A stretch of 64,000 nucleotides of DNA from a virus, in the IMG/VR virus record IMGVR_UViG_3300042568_000467, positions 27,439 to 91,438 of that record. The stretch is one strand, 5' to 3'. Within the stretch, counting starts at the first letter, position 1. Each line of letters opens with the position of its first letter. The translations under genes were made by a program, and so were the position numbers. Under the pieces are notes generated by a model. That model saw nothing but the letters and a program-made list of their open reading frames with translations. It had not been told where the DNA came from and did not search any database. Of this stretch, positions 14,786 through 25,900 are shown one piece after another.

Positions 14786-17785
14786 CTAATAAGTTATAAA
14801 GATATCGCCGACGTGCCCTGTTGTTGTAGCAGGGGCGGAAGTTGTTGATTTAATATAAATATTTCTTACGTAAGCTCCAGCTGTTCCTCCTGGATATAAC
14901 AACGGAGCGCCTTTTCTTAATCTCATTCTTGCATCTACTGTTACGTATGGTCCTGATGGAACTGTAGATGTTCCACCAACACTGTTGGTAGAATTTCCAA
15001 GATATAGACCTTCTGTAAATTTAAGGGAAGACTTTGTATTAGAGAACATGGCAGATTGTGTTCCTCCAGCAAGAATCTCTGTGTATCCAGATGATGTAGT
15101 ACTTTCTAGTCTTAACATTGAATCTGAGCTAATTTTTCCACTTGCTATTGTTACTGTTGGAGTAAAGTTTGTATTTCCTGTTACAGTGATTGCAGACCCA
15201 CTTGTGCTATCAGTTGTTTCAGCTAAATCTGAATCGCTTGCTATAGTTAATCCAGATGATGAAAATGTATCAGAAACAGTAATTGTTGATGCGCCAATAC
15301 TTGTACCAGTTATGCTTGAGGAAGAAATAGATATACCAGCAAATACTGTTCCATTAAAGAATGCATCTCCGCCAGAAGTAAGTCTAAAGTTCTTTGCGGA
15401 TATTCCTCCAGTATCTAAATTAATGGCTAGGCCAGAACTTGAAAAATTAGACCCATCCGCAGTTCCAGTATGCGTTCCACCCTTAATAATGCCTGAAGTT
15501 ATTTTTCCCCCGCTTATGCTTGTTACATTTGTGTTAACTTGTCCTGCTGTAATAAATTGAGAAACATCTGGAATATCACCTGATGAGGCATATCCAGTAA
15601 TTACTGCAGACTTCATTACTACAGTTCCATTTGCTTGAACGTAAAAATTAGCAGCCGTGCTTCTTGCTCCACCAGCCCAGAATACAATATCGCTTGCGGC
15701 GTTGCTATTTGGTGTTGCAATACCTGCGGTATAAGATGCACTTGACAATGTAATTTGTGCATTAGATGAATCTAGAGATATTGTTCCACTGGTAGATGTT
15801 TTTTTAATTGAAGATGCATCTACATCCCATCCACCAATATTTGCACTTCTTGTAGTAAACAAACCAGTTGTTGCAGCAATTGTTGTTATACCAGAAACTG
15901 TTGCTGAGTTAAATGTTAGTCCAGATGAATTAAGTATATACCCAGCTCCAGTTAAAGATCCGCCAGAATCTCCTGTAGGCGTTACAGTATTACCACTTAT
16001 TGTTCCGCTATAAACTGATGCACCAGTTGCCATATTTATGTTTCCGCTAAATGAACCTTTTTTAGCTCTGAGATCTCCATCTATAACAAATGAAGTTCCA
16101 TTCCACTCAATATAATTAGATGTGCTTCCACCTACTTTTAATGAAGCTGATTGGCTAGAGTCTACGTACCAATAATTATTTGTATTGAATACAAGACCAC
16201 GTTTACCAGTATCTACACCATATCCAAATTTAAATGCTGTGCTATCTGCATCTGTAGGATTTGCTTTTGCTCTAAAGAATCCAGTTACATCAACGGTGCT
16301 TGCAACATATGGGGTACCATCAATAGTAACATTTGCTGAAGACGATACGTAAGAAGAAGATGTATTATTGTATTCGTCATATGTTGCAACAGCTATTTCG
16401 TAAGTTAGGCCTGCACCTAGTCCTGCAAGCCTGTATGAAGTTCCAGTTCCAGGAGAGTCAGCATAAGAATAACTTGAAGACGGAGTGGTTACTGGCCTAA
16501 ACCTTATTCTGTATCCACGTATACCTCCGCCAGTAACGGCTGGCCAAGATATGTCTGAGTAACCATTAAATCCTATTGTTCCTGCAGTATCTAGACCTCC
16601 AATTGCTGTTACTGATGTTACATTTGCTGGTCCTTCTGTATCTGCAACAACTGGGCTTGTTGGTGTTACCGATACCGATGTTCCATAAGATCCGTATCCG
16701 CCAATATTATCTACAAATCTTGCACGAACCCATCTTTTATTTGTATTTGGAGTAATTGTAATTGCTGGATTAGAGGATCCAGAAAATACTTTATTGTATC
16801 CAGTTGTTGGTGCAGTACTGCTAGAAGACTCAACTTCTTCAATTTCTATTTTATCAAACGTAGCGTCTGCTGGGGTTGTATAAGATACACTATAGCCATT
16901 GCTTATTGCTGAAGCAACAATTGTTGCAGCAGGTAAGGTATTGGCATAAGATGATAAGCTGAAAGGAACTGTAGATCCTTCATTTCCATAAATATTAACT
17001 GTGCTAACAGAACCGCTAAAAGAAGTTTGAGGTACACCAAATGCTGCTCTATTTTGAGATAAGCTTAATGTAAAAGATTGAGATGATGTTCCTGGTGTTG
17101 GTGGTACGTCAAATACTTTAGATGAGCCTCCGCCAGTTATTGTAACCTTATAATAACTAAAATATTCTTCTGCAGGATTATGATTAAATGAAACTCTAAA
17201 ATTTGTTCCAACCCAAGAACCTACTGCAGAAGTTGGTAATGTCAATGGCACAAGCTTTGGTGTTTCGAATTGAGCTTCACTAAAATTTGACTCTACGCCA
17301 GTAACAGATACGACCTTAAGTTTAACGCTATGGGCTACTGGTGGAACGGCTACGCTTACAGTTCCTGCTGATTTCAAAAAGCCTACTAGTCTGTATGGGG
17401 AACCTACTAGCGTTTCATTTTTTATATATATATTGATTCTATCAAATGCTTGTGTATATGCCTGACCATTAGCATCAAGCCCGCCCCAAGATATGTTTAG
17501 TATTCCGTTAAAATATGTAAGGTCTGTATTTAAAAATTTAGGAACATCTAGAGTTGGAATATTAGCAGTCGTTAAAGAAAGCCCTTGAGACCAATCACTT
17601 TTTACGCCATCTTCAAAAACATATTGAAATTGAAATGCATAAGGTGAATCTATTTTTAAATTTGGCACAACAACTGTAAAATTATTTTTATCAGAGGCAG
17701 CATTAGCAGCTAAATTTTCTGTAGTAGGATTTTTAATTAAATCTTTAGGATAGTATTTTTGCCAGTTTGCTGCATCTGATGTCAT
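14786..17785 (-). CDS. central tail fibre/host-specificity protein with FN3 domains
   Basis: A 999-residue protein. The N-terminal 500 residues contain several FN3-like units (for example ITWGG- and SWPAVTGGGIRGYRIRF-type strands). The C-terminal half is Ser/Gly/Thr-rich with repeated GxITSGxIxG and SGNINMATGASVYSG-type strands, resembling the beta-helical C-terminus of lambda J-like central fibres, and ends in a small FITY cap. It sits downstream of the tail-tip genes, in the order expected for a central fibre. It is preceded by an SD (GGAGTTC) and followed within nine bases by the adhesin-like gene. Confidence 0.65.
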   Translation of the reverse strand: MTSDAANWQKYYPKDLIKNPTTENLAANAASDKNNFTVVVPNLKIDSPYAFQFQYVFEDGVKSDWSQGLSLTTANIPTLDVPKFLNTDLTYFNGILNISWGGLDANGQAYTQAFDRINIYIKNETLVGSPYRLVGFLKSAGTVSVAVPPVAHSVKLKVVSVTGVESNFSEAQFETPKLVPLTLPTSAVGSWVGTNFRVSFNHNPAEEYFSYYKVTITGGGSSKVFDVPPTPGTSSQSFTLSLSQNRAAFGVPQTSFSGSVSTVNIYGNEGSTVPFSLSSYANTLPAATIVASAISNGYSVSYTTPADATFDKIEIEEVESSSSTAPTTGYNKVFSGSSNPAITITPNTNKRWVRARFVDNIGGYGSYGTSVSVTPTSPVVADTEGPANVTSVTAIGGLDTAGTIGFNGYSDISWPAVTGGGIRGYRIRFRPVTTPSSSYSYADSPGTGTSYRLAGLGAGLTYEIAVATYDEYNNTSSSYVSSSANVTIDGTPYVASTVDVTGFFRAKANPTDADSTAFKFGYGVDTGKRGLVFNTNNYWYVDSSQSASLKVGGSTSNYIEWNGTSFVIDGDLRAKKGSFSGNINMATGASVYSGTISGNTVTPTGDSGGSLTGAGYILNSSGLTFNSATVSGITTIAATTGLFTTRSANIGGWDVDASSIKKTSTSGTISLDSSNAQITLSSASYTAGIATPNSNAASDIVFWAGGARSTAANFYVQANGTVVMKSAVITGYASSGDIPDVSQFITAGQVNTNVTSISGGKITSGIIKGGTHTGTADGSNFSSSGLAINLDTGGISAKNFRLTSGGDAFFNGTVFAGISISSSSITGTSIGASTITVSDTFSSSGLTIASDSDLAETTDSTSGSAITVTGNTNFTPTVTIASGKISSDSMLRLESTTSSGYTEILAGGTQSAMFSNTKSSLKFTEGLYLGNSTNSVGGTSTVPSGPYVTVDARMRLRKGAPLLYPGGTAGAYVRNIYIKSTTSAPATTTGHVGDIFITY

Positions 17786-18688
17786 TTAGAACTCCAACTG
17801 CAGTTTATATTCTACATCCACTGGACGGCCAGATGGTTTTTTAAGTGGAGTTGTAAGAATGTGTCTTGCAATTAAACCATATTGAGGGTCAAATGTGTCT
17901 TCATCATTTACTCTTAGCCCATCAAAATACACAACAGTATTGCCTCCAGAGCCAGCAGTAACTTCAACCCCTATGCTAGTAATGTTTGTTAAATCTGGAG
18001 ACCCAACTATATTATTAAATACATCTGACATTGAAACTGATTGAACTTTATCTTCATTAGATCCAGACGGTATAAAGTCAGCGTAATAATATGCTGAGCT
18101 TGAACTATAAAATTTAATTCTAATTTTTGATGTGTTGTTATCTGCCTTTTTATATGCAAGAGTTAGGCTATCATTAACACTGTATCCAGATAAATCTAGG
18201 AGAGCAATTGAATTTTTATATTCTTTAGATGATGATTGATTTACATTGATCTTAATCATATTCTCACCAATCTTAGACACAAAAGTCGTACCGTCCGTTG
18301 AATTTGACTCTAGCGCTGGGCTGTCTCCGTTAGAGTCTGCCCATAAAGTATTATTGTCAAATGAGGTTATAAACTTACTATCATAGAAATTAATAGATTT
18401 TCTAAATCCAGGATACAATCCAATTTCGCTTATTACGCCAGAGATATCTTGAGGTATTGTAGTTTTAAATATTGCGTAATAATTAAATCCTCCGACACCA
18501 TCGTCTTCAATATTTATGGAAGATAAGTTTACTGGTAATTTGTATATCTCAAAACCAAGCCTTGTGTTGGTATCTGACTCAGGTAGTTGGGTTGCTGTAG
18601 CAATACCAAAAGACAACTCTTTATATGTAAAATTTGAGTTACCAGCAATAAAGTCTACTAAAAATCTTTTTCCAAATTTAGTTATCAT
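17786..18688 (-). CDS. minor tail protein with carbohydrate-binding-like domain
   Basis: A 300-residue protein. The first 100 residues (FGKRFLVDFIAGNS, then KELSFGIATATQLPESDT) look like a tail-attached collar domain that appears in several phage fibres. Residues of about 120-270 form a jelly-roll-like lectin segment rich in aromatic and Asn/Ser residues, ending YFDGLRVNDEDTFDP. Overlaps the preceding gene by four bases (stop and ATG share bases). SD GGTGGAG precedes the start. Likely part of the tail tip. Confidence 0.55.
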   Translation of the reverse strand: MITKFGKRFLVDFIAGNSNFTYKELSFGIATATQLPESDTNTRLGFEIYKLPVNLSSINIEDDGVGGFNYYAIFKTTIPQDISGVISEIGLYPGFRKSINFYDSKFITSFDNNTLWADSNGDSPALESNSTDGTTFVSKIGENMIKINVNQSSSKEYKNSIALLDLSGYSVNDSLTLAYKKADNNTSKIRIKFYSSSSAYYYADFIPSGSNEDKVQSVSMSDVFNNIVGSPDLTNITSIGVEVTAGSGGNTVVYFDGLRVNDEDTFDPQYGLIARHILTTPLKKPSGRPVDVEYKLQLEF

Positions 18689-19086
18689 TTTTTCTCCACC
18701 AAAACATTTACCGCCTTTACATCCTCACCACTTGAATTTCTAACCCTAAAAGTAATTTTTGATGTTGGATTATTTGAGGCATCATAAACCACTTGGTTAG
18801 AAATAACCTGTATGTCCATTAGGGTTGGTGCTTTTCTGCCAAGAGACGGCTTGTCTGGGTCTTTTGGATTTTCTGGATCCTTTGGATTTGTCTCATCATC
18901 TTCATCTTCTGCATAAACAAAAGCGTCATCCTCTATTGAAATAGAGATCATGTCTCCATCTCTTCTTACTGGATAATTTCTTCCGAAGTGTGGGGCTAGG
19001 TAGAAGCTGCTTATACCATCGGCATAATCTGTTAACGGGGGGATAACTCCAACCGAGGTCGTAGATTCTTTTTTATTATTAGCCAT
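18685..19086 (-). CDS. structural protein with acidic hinge
   Basis: A 133-residue protein with a central Asp/Glu/Pro/Lys hinge (EDEDDETNPKDPENPKDPDK) linking an N-terminal segment to a beta-strand-rich C-terminus (ITFRVRNSSGEDVKAVNV). It begins at an ATG six bases below TGG-TATAAT with no SD, so a leaderless transcript is expected. It overlaps the next tail gene by four bases. Role in the tail tip inferred from position only. Confidence 0.55.
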   Translation of the reverse strand: MANNKKESTTSVGVIPPLTDYADGISSFYLAPHFGRNYPVRRDGDMISISIEDDAFVYAEDEDDETNPKDPENPKDPDKPSLGRKAPTLMDIQVISNQVVYDASNNPTSKITFRVRNSSGEDVKAVNVLVEKK

Positions 19087-19089
19087 ATT

Positions 19090-19101
19090 TTTATTATACC
19101 A
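19090..19101 (-). promoter_or_regulatory. leaderless extended -10 promoter inside tail-tip operon
   Basis: Minus strand TGG-TATAAT (-10 at 19098-19093), then six bases, then the ATG at 19086. No clear -35 is seen; the TGn extension is present. It would allow separate expression of the distal fibre genes. Confidence 0.5.
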
Positions 19102-19105
19102 TTTA

Positions 19106-20341
19106 TCAGCTATAAATAGAACGTGCTGATATGCTAGTATTTAACCCTTCTTTAAATGAGTTTGTTACCCTTGTCACTACAAATTTTTGAGTTCCGTCCA
19201 AATCATTTTTTGGATAGTTAATGGTGATAATGTCCCCAACAGATATTAATGGATTACTAAATATTTCCATTTCAATAACACGTTGCTGCTTTGACCATTG
19301 TGACTGTATCCATGTACCTAAATTTTTAGCATCGTCTTCCCTTTGAATCCATCCAGTTTCAAAAACTACTGGTTCTGGATTTGTTGTATCGCTTAGCGTA
19401 TTAGAGGTATACTCATGCTCTCCAGAAACTGTTATAGAATTTCCAACTACTGCAAAAGAATACAGGTTGCCGTCCGAGAGCGGAATCATCATTCCAGAAT
19501 TATTTAAAACAAAAACTTCTGCTCCAAACGAGGTAAGCCTTTGTCCTAGAATAGAGGCTAGCTTGTTAATTCCAACTGTGGCAAATAGGGGGTCAGCTGG
19601 CCTATCTTGATATTTAATTTTTATTTGCTTTAGCTCTCTAGCAGTTGTTCCAAATTCCTCTAGCCACGCAGTCTGTCCAGAAGAGATATTCTTATTTTCA
19701 ATAAGCTTATCCCCATACAAGAAGCTCAGAGTTTTAGGACCGTACTTACCCTCATATACGTTTTGCATGATTCCACTTTTATACTGATCTTCAGTTATTG
19801 GAGCAGCATAGATATAATCGTAGTTGACCTTGCCGCTATTTGCAAACATAGCCACGTTACTTGTCTTGCTTAATGGAGAAGAGCTATCTGTTGTAGTTAT
19901 CTTATAGCTATTTACATAAGCATCAATTGTTACGGAAGAAGCCCCTACAGAAACATTTACGTCTAGCTTATATACTGTTCCAGCCAAGATTCCAGTTAAT
20001 GTTTTTGAAGGAGTAGATTGGCTGTCTGCCAAAATAATCTTCTTGCCATTTACAACTTTATAAATTTTTATTTCTTTGTCTGCTGAATCAGATAAGTGTG
20101 TAGTTGTTTGTACTGAAACATAATATCCAGTATTTCCATTTGAGCTAGTAAAAAACCCTAGTCCGCCAGAGCTGGTAACATCATTAACGGTCCCTGGAAA
20201 AAACATAGCCGTTCCAAATGCGTAGTGGGAGTAAGAAGTTGATATTCCAGAGTTTTTAATTGCAACAGAATGTTGATTTGGATTTGTGCTATTATTTGTT
20301 AAAGAAAACAATGACGTTTGAATTGATCTTTGATTACTCAT
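19106..20341 (-). CDS. minor tail protein with LamG/ConA-like domain
   Basis: A 411-residue protein. The first 200 residues look like a concanavalin-A/LamG-type jelly roll (YAFGTAMFFPG, then GYYVSVQTT, then SVTIDAYVN). The C-terminal half (LGTWIQSQWSKQQRVIEMEI, then DIITINYPK, and KFVVTRVTNSF at the end) resembles tail-tip proteins of siphoviruses. It follows the putative tail hub by one base. Probably part of the baseplate or tip that carries receptor-binding elements. Confidence 0.55.
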   Translation of the reverse strand: MSNQRSIQTSLFSLTNNSTNPNQHSVAIKNSGISTSYSHYAFGTAMFFPGTVNDVTSSGGLGFFTSSNGNTGYYVSVQTTTHLSDSADKEIKIYKVVNGKKIILADSQSTPSKTLTGILAGTVYKLDVNVSVGASSVTIDAYVNSYKITTTDSSSPLSKTSNVAMFANSGKVNYDYIYAAPITEDQYKSGIMQNVYEGKYGPKTLSFLYGDKLIENKNISSGQTAWLEEFGTTARELKQIKIKYQDRPADPLFATVGINKLASILGQRLTSFGAEVFVLNNSGMMIPLSDGNLYSFAVVGNSITVSGEHEYTSNTLSDTTNPEPVVFETGWIQREDDAKNLGTWIQSQWSKQQRVIEMEIFSNPLISVGDIITINYPKNDLDGTQKFVVTRVTNSFKEGLNTSISARSIYS

Positions 20342-22470
20342 TATTTTATTCCTAACGTACGATACCAGTACTCTGCTTGAGCAGCATATCTAGCAGAAGC
20401 AGCAGCATCAGATTGAGACCAGCCTTGAGAAGTTAGACTCTTTATATATGCATCAGAATCAAACGGGGAGTCTGTTGGAACCTGAGTTGTAGAAACTGTA
20501 GCAGTTACGCTGGCGACATTTGTTTGAACTGGAGTAGATCCACTAGTCTCGCTCCATACGGTATCGTATCCTGCCCAAGAATTTAATATGTTTTCCTGCT
20601 TATAGTGTGCAACTATTTTTGTTCCAAATGCACCTCTTGTTTTTACTCTGTATTTACCATTTGGCTGATAGTTGCTAGCACCTGGTTGGCTTAATCCAAG
20701 ATACTTTAGGGCCTCTGAGCCGCTTGTAATATCTTTAGTCTGTGTTACATTAGACAGATCTTTGTACTCATATTGTATTGCATCGTACTCTATAATTTCT
20801 GAATCGATTACAAGGTACCCACTGTATTCATTTAAAATATTATTTTTAAGAGCATCGTTTGCAACAACTAAATTTAATTTTATATAGGTGCCTGTTCCAG
20901 ATAAGTCGAATGGACCAACAGATGGGCCAGGAATTGAAGGTATGTCTTGTTCTAAAGAAAGTGCTCCTAGATTTCTTTCATTAGATGCCCATATAGGTTG
21001 AGAGTTTCCAGTATAGTTATTTGTAGTAACGCTTTTCCACAAAACCTTTACCTGATTAGCCGATGGCAAATCCTGTTTTTCTAAAGATAGAATGTTTGGC
21101 AGGTTACTTCCACTAGCGCTATATCTAAACTCTAAAGGAGTTTTCCCAACTGTGCTAAACAAATATTCTCTAGTATAAAATTGTAAGATGTTGTTTTCAT
21201 CAAACACAGCTACCATTTGAGAATCTCGGCACAGTCTTTGTATCGAATCCCATACCGTTCCACCATCATCCGTCCACCAGTATCTTGGTGAAAATATTGA
21301 TGTGTCGGTAGATGTAATGTTAAAATTATAATTAGTAAATCCAATATTATCCAACAATGTTCTTACAATTGCTACTGTTGTATAGTCTTTACAAACTATG
21401 CTGGGTGCAATCATCTGTTGTAGAATTCTTGCTCCATCAAGAGCAGTCACAGAAATGTTTCCAAATTCTGATATCGACCAGCTATCTACATAGAACAAGC
21501 CTTGATTAATCTTATCGTATTTCCCAGAAGAGTCTGTTATTGCTCCATCGGTATGGTATATTTTAAAATAAGGAGATAACTCTATTCCTTTATACATATA
21601 AGTTTTTGTGGAATCAAAGGACATAGTCTTGTCAAAAGATACGACTTCTCTTGGATCCTCATATGATACAGCTGATAAGCTTAAAGAGTTTGCTGTTACA
21701 GATCCTACTGGAAGAATATCATCTGATCCGCTAGAAGTTTCTTTTGTAATATCAAAATCTACTACCCTATCTGTAATATCTTTTACCCATCTAGGAGACA
21801 TTTCAATAAGACCAATATATTTACCGCTAACCCCCGAAGTGGTTACTCTAAGACTTGTCATATTAATAGGAGCTGAAATAGAAGTAGGTTCTACTTTTAC
21901 CCATGATGTTCCATTATAATAAATTGTTACTGTGCCTGCATCTGAGCTGCTAGAAGATTTTATATCTGCACTTGTGCCTGTTGCTAGTTGTGTTGATCCA
22001 CTATATATAGTCCATGTAGATGGAGTAGAATGCCCCAACTCAAATCTAACAACTATTTTATTTGTTAATATTGTTTTTGGATAGGTAGCTGTTACATCTA
22101 ATCCAGTGCCTTTATCTGAAACATAGTATTTGTAGGTAGACTCTGCTCCAGGGTAATATGTTCTATAGCTTAAAGCATACTCACTACTTTTGGGATTTCT
22201 ATAAGTATTTAAACCAACGTCCCCAACAATAGCATACTTGATTCCCGCCTTTACTGGCCTGTTTTGTTTAATAACAGAATCTACTGGAAATAGTTTTTTA
22301 AATGGGTAGTATACATTATTAGCAGAATCTGTTCTGCTAATATCTGCACCAGATACAACAATGTTATCTACCAAAATATTCATATTATATTCTACTGTGC
22401 ACCCAGCATTTATTATAATTGTAGACTGTTGCTCTAATAGTGTTTTAAGAGAACTTGAGGCAGATATCAT
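20341..22470 (-). CDS. tail-tip hub protein (Tal-like minor tail protein)
   Basis: A 709-residue protein two genes downstream of the tape measure, where siphoviruses encode the tail hub. The middle part (DGARILQQMIAPSIVCKDYT, then WDSIQRLCRDSQMVAVFDEN) has the alpha/beta pattern of hub domains that bend around the tube end. The N-terminal half contains a beta-sandwich insert. The C-terminus ends in a short helix with SDAAASARYAAQAEYWYR. No protease motif is visible. Translation is coupled to the preceding gene by a one-base overlap. Confidence 0.65.
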   Translation of the reverse strand: MISASSSLKTLLEQQSTIIINAGCTVEYNMNILVDNIVVSGADISRTDSANNVYYPFKKLFPVDSVIKQNRPVKAGIKYAIVGDVGLNTYRNPKSSEYALSYRTYYPGAESTYKYYVSDKGTGLDVTATYPKTILTNKIVVRFELGHSTPSTWTIYSGSTQLATGTSADIKSSSSSDAGTVTIYYNGTSWVKVEPTSISAPINMTSLRVTTSGVSGKYIGLIEMSPRWVKDITDRVVDFDITKETSSGSDDILPVGSVTANSLSLSAVSYEDPREVVSFDKTMSFDSTKTYMYKGIELSPYFKIYHTDGAITDSSGKYDKINQGLFYVDSWSISEFGNISVTALDGARILQQMIAPSIVCKDYTTVAIVRTLLDNIGFTNYNFNITSTDTSIFSPRYWWTDDGGTVWDSIQRLCRDSQMVAVFDENNILQFYTREYLFSTVGKTPLEFRYSASGSNLPNILSLEKQDLPSANQVKVLWKSVTTNNYTGNSQPIWASNERNLGALSLEQDIPSIPGPSVGPFDLSGTGTYIKLNLVVANDALKNNILNEYSGYLVIDSEIIEYDAIQYEYKDLSNVTQTKDITSGSEALKYLGLSQPGASNYQPNGKYRVKTRGAFGTKIVAHYKQENILNSWAGYDTVWSETSGSTPVQTNVASVTATVSTTQVPTDSPFDSDAYIKSLTSQGWSQSDAAASARYAAQAEYWYRTLGIK

Positions 22471-22943
22471 TAGACTTCATCCATTGTTAAAGAGACATTC
22501 CAATGCGGCTGTGTGCCTCTTTTAACTACGCTAAAGCTGCATTCACTAATAGCAACTGTATATGATTCATATCCTGAAGAAGATTGATCTGACCCTGTTT
22601 TTGCCAAGTTAATTCTAATATTAAATGTTTTCTTTCCGTCGTCGCTAAGGTAGAATTCTCTTAAGTCTTCTGCCCCCCAACCGCCATCGACTGTTAAACT
22701 TCTATATGAAGGCAGCATTTCCCATGACATAGAAAAACTCCTCTTATCAGCAATATGATTTTTTCTAAGTGTTCCATTAGATGTTCTAGTCGACATCTCA
22801 ATTCTTTCAATACCAATTTCTAGCGGGCTTCTATTGTGCTCTGTAACCTTATTCCAAATTTTAGTTGTGCCAGCAGGAGTAGCAAGCAAGTCCTTGGCTT
22901 CTATCCAAAGTACGGAGCCTCTAGGTAAAGATAAAGCTGGCAT
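22470..22943 (-). CDS. distal tail protein-like minor tail protein
   Basis: A 157-residue beta-rich protein directly downstream of the tape measure, the usual slot of the distal tail (Dit-like) protein. Motifs such as FSMSWEMLPSYRSLTVDGGW and FNIRINLAKTG fit minor tail proteins of actinophage-type siphoviruses. It would connect the tail tube to the hub. The start has a good SD (AGGAGG) and follows the tape measure end without a gap. Confidence 0.6.
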   Translation of the reverse strand: MPALSLPRGSVLWIEAKDLLATPAGTTKIWNKVTEHNRSPLEIGIERIEMSTRTSNGTLRKNHIADKRSFSMSWEMLPSYRSLTVDGGWGAEDLREFYLSDDGKKTFNIRINLAKTGSDQSSSGYESYTVAISECSFSVVKRGTQPHWNVSLTMDEV

Positions 22944-25900
22944 TAGTATTTACCTCCTACATTTACTGGTCTACCTAGTGTAGCACCAACTAATTTCATT
23001 TTTGCTTCCATAGACTTCATAACATCATCCACTGTAACATTTGTACCATTTAGCTCAATATCAATATTATATATATTATTGCTATTTGGACTGTTAGAAA
23101 TATTTGGTATTCTAGTAGTCTGTTGTGATGGGATGTTAAATGCTGTATCAATATTAGGCTTTATTACTCCTGGCATTGTAGGCATAAAGATTTCTTGCTG
23201 ACGACCTAATGAGTTTATTCTATCATTAACCTCATACTTTCGTCCAGGGGTAACTGGTCCGCCAAGTGATCTACCGAGTGGTTTTGCTCTATCTCCAAAT
23301 CCCCATCCCGTTTTTAAGACTTCATAAGTCTTTCCGTTAAATTTAAAAAATTCTCCCTTTTGTAACTTAAGGGCAGATATAATATATTTGTCACCACCAT
23401 CATTCAGCGTTCCATCTTCATTTACGTACTGAGCAGAAATGCTATCAGTAGGAACTTGTAGAGGATTACCTTTACTTGTTCTATCACCCATAAAATTATA
23501 GGCATTAGCGCCACCAACTACTAATCCCTTGCCCCCAGTAGTACCACTGCCTTTTATATCTCCAATAAGATTTACAACTGAAGCTTGTACAGACATTTCT
23601 TTTACAGTTTTATCTAGTAGATCCTTTGCGCCTCCTGGAGTATTAGAAAATGTTTCTGGAATTCTGTGTCTTGCTTTTGCGCCCTTTGGAATTACTTTTT
23701 CAACAGACTTTGGTCCTCCAAGATCCCTGTTAAATGATTCTACTCCAGCTAAATCTGTTTTTTGTTGGGCGCTACCTTCATAGGCATCACCCATGATAAG
23801 CTTATTAAAAGCTGCTGAAGATAATGCTTTTTCTAAGCCAGACAGCTTATCCTTAAGACCATCAGATTGTGCCTGTAATTTAGATAAGCTTTCGCCTGCA
23901 AGCGCTGCTTTATCTGCTAGCTCTTGATTCTTCTTACCTAATTTATCAATCTTGTCTTGAATAGGCTTGATGTCTAGCTCTGCTTTAGCAATGATTGCTT
24001 CTTCTGCTTTTTTAGTTTGAACTTGATTTGTAAGTTGCTGAATAGCAATTTGAGATCTAGCAGCAGCATCTTGATCTCCACGAGCAATAGCTTGCTGGTA
24101 TTCTAATTGTAGTTTTTGTAATTCTAAATTATCATTTTCTGCTTGGCTTTGAGCACGAAGGGCTTTAATCTTAGCATCAGCAGCATCCTTAATCTTTTTA
24201 ATCTGTTCATTAAGTCCCTCTATTACCTTTCGGCTATCAATTTGCTGTTTAGCAGATTGTCCCTGAGCGGCCTTTTGAAGATCTTTAATTCTCTTCTGCA
24301 GTCCTTCATACTTTGCATACTGCTCTTTAATCCCAGCAGTGTTTTTAAGAGTAGCTGTAGTATTAGAAACAACTAGAGATTGCAATTTTAATGCGGCATT
24401 TGCAGCTTCTCCAGAAAGAGTCTGTAGGTCTAAATTAACTCCTTGTAATGCAAGCTGATACTTTGCCCATGCGGATGTAGCAGTATCTGTAGAATTTAAT
24501 ATTTTAGCAAGTTCAGGATTTTGTTTCTTTAATTCATCCAGAACTTCTTGATTAATTGCTACCTGGCCCTTGCCTGTTGTAGCCATCTTCTTTAATACTT
24601 GATCCATTGAGTCGCCAAACTCTAACTTATTTTTCTTTGCATTATCTTTTATCGCATTGCCAATTCCTTCAAAAGCAATCATAAGTGAATCTGCAGCCGC
24701 CTTAGCATCACCATCTGCCATTGCATCGTCAAAATTTCCTGCTGAAGATACTGCAGCATCTACTGCTGTTTTTATTGATCCGAACCCCTTTGTTCCAATT
24801 GCTCCAGCAGCTAATTGTGCCTTATTGGACTGAGACATAAGGGCATAGACTTTAGCTGTTGCAGTTTCAACATTATCTCCTAGAGACATAAACTGTGCCT
24901 TTAGTCTAGAAGCAACTGCGCCAACTTCAGAGTTACCCTTTTGATTAAATAGCTCAATAAGATCTGGCATCTTTTCTTTTGTTTCTTTACGAAGCTTTTT
25001 ATATTCTGCAATTGTCATCTTAATAGGAATGTTTGCCTGGAACATGCTTTCATAAAGCATGGTATTTCTTTCTTGTAATGCTTTAGAGTCTGCTACAGCT
25101 TTCTTTATATTAGCTCCATAATCAGACATTGAATATCCAGCTTTTTTAATTGCTTCAGATGACATTCCATATTCTAGTCTATTTATACGAAGCTCTTCTT
25201 GGTGATCCTTGTATAATTTAGTTAGTCCTTTTACTGCAAGTATCGTTCCAGTAATTGCAAGACCAACTGGACCAAAACCTTTAGCTAAAAATCCAAGTCC
25301 TCTTAGTACTGGGCCAAATCCTTTTGATAGTCCAGTTAGACTGCCTGCCTTTTTAGTGAAAGCATCGCTTAATTTTGTTGATCCAACACTCAGGACACCC
25401 ATTTTATTTTTCATTGTATCCATCAATGAATTTACTTTAGGAATCATTCTAAGCATTGGCATAAATGTCATTGCCATACCAGCACTGCTCATTAACTGTC
25501 CAGCACCGCCACCAATCATTGAGCCTGCGGCCATTAAACCCATACCGCCAAATGATGAGGCCATTCCGCCTCCCATAGATGGAGCTGCCTCTACTGGACG
25601 CTTGCTTCCTCTTCTTAAATACTGAACTCCCTTTACCATTCCGCCACTATTTAAATATTGAGTTCCTGGCACCATTCCGCCACTATTCATTCCAAACATT
25701 TGCTTTCTTATTTTAGAAGTTGACGGAGTCCATGATTTGTTATCCCAGTTTGCATATTTAGTTCTTAGAATTTCTCTATCAATTTTACTCAAGCTTTTGC
25801 CACCTGTGCTAAGCACATCGCCAGCTGATGATTTAATAAGTGCATCTACAATATCTGGCTCTAAAGCTTTTTTAAGATGTCCCTGAGCGTCTTTTACATA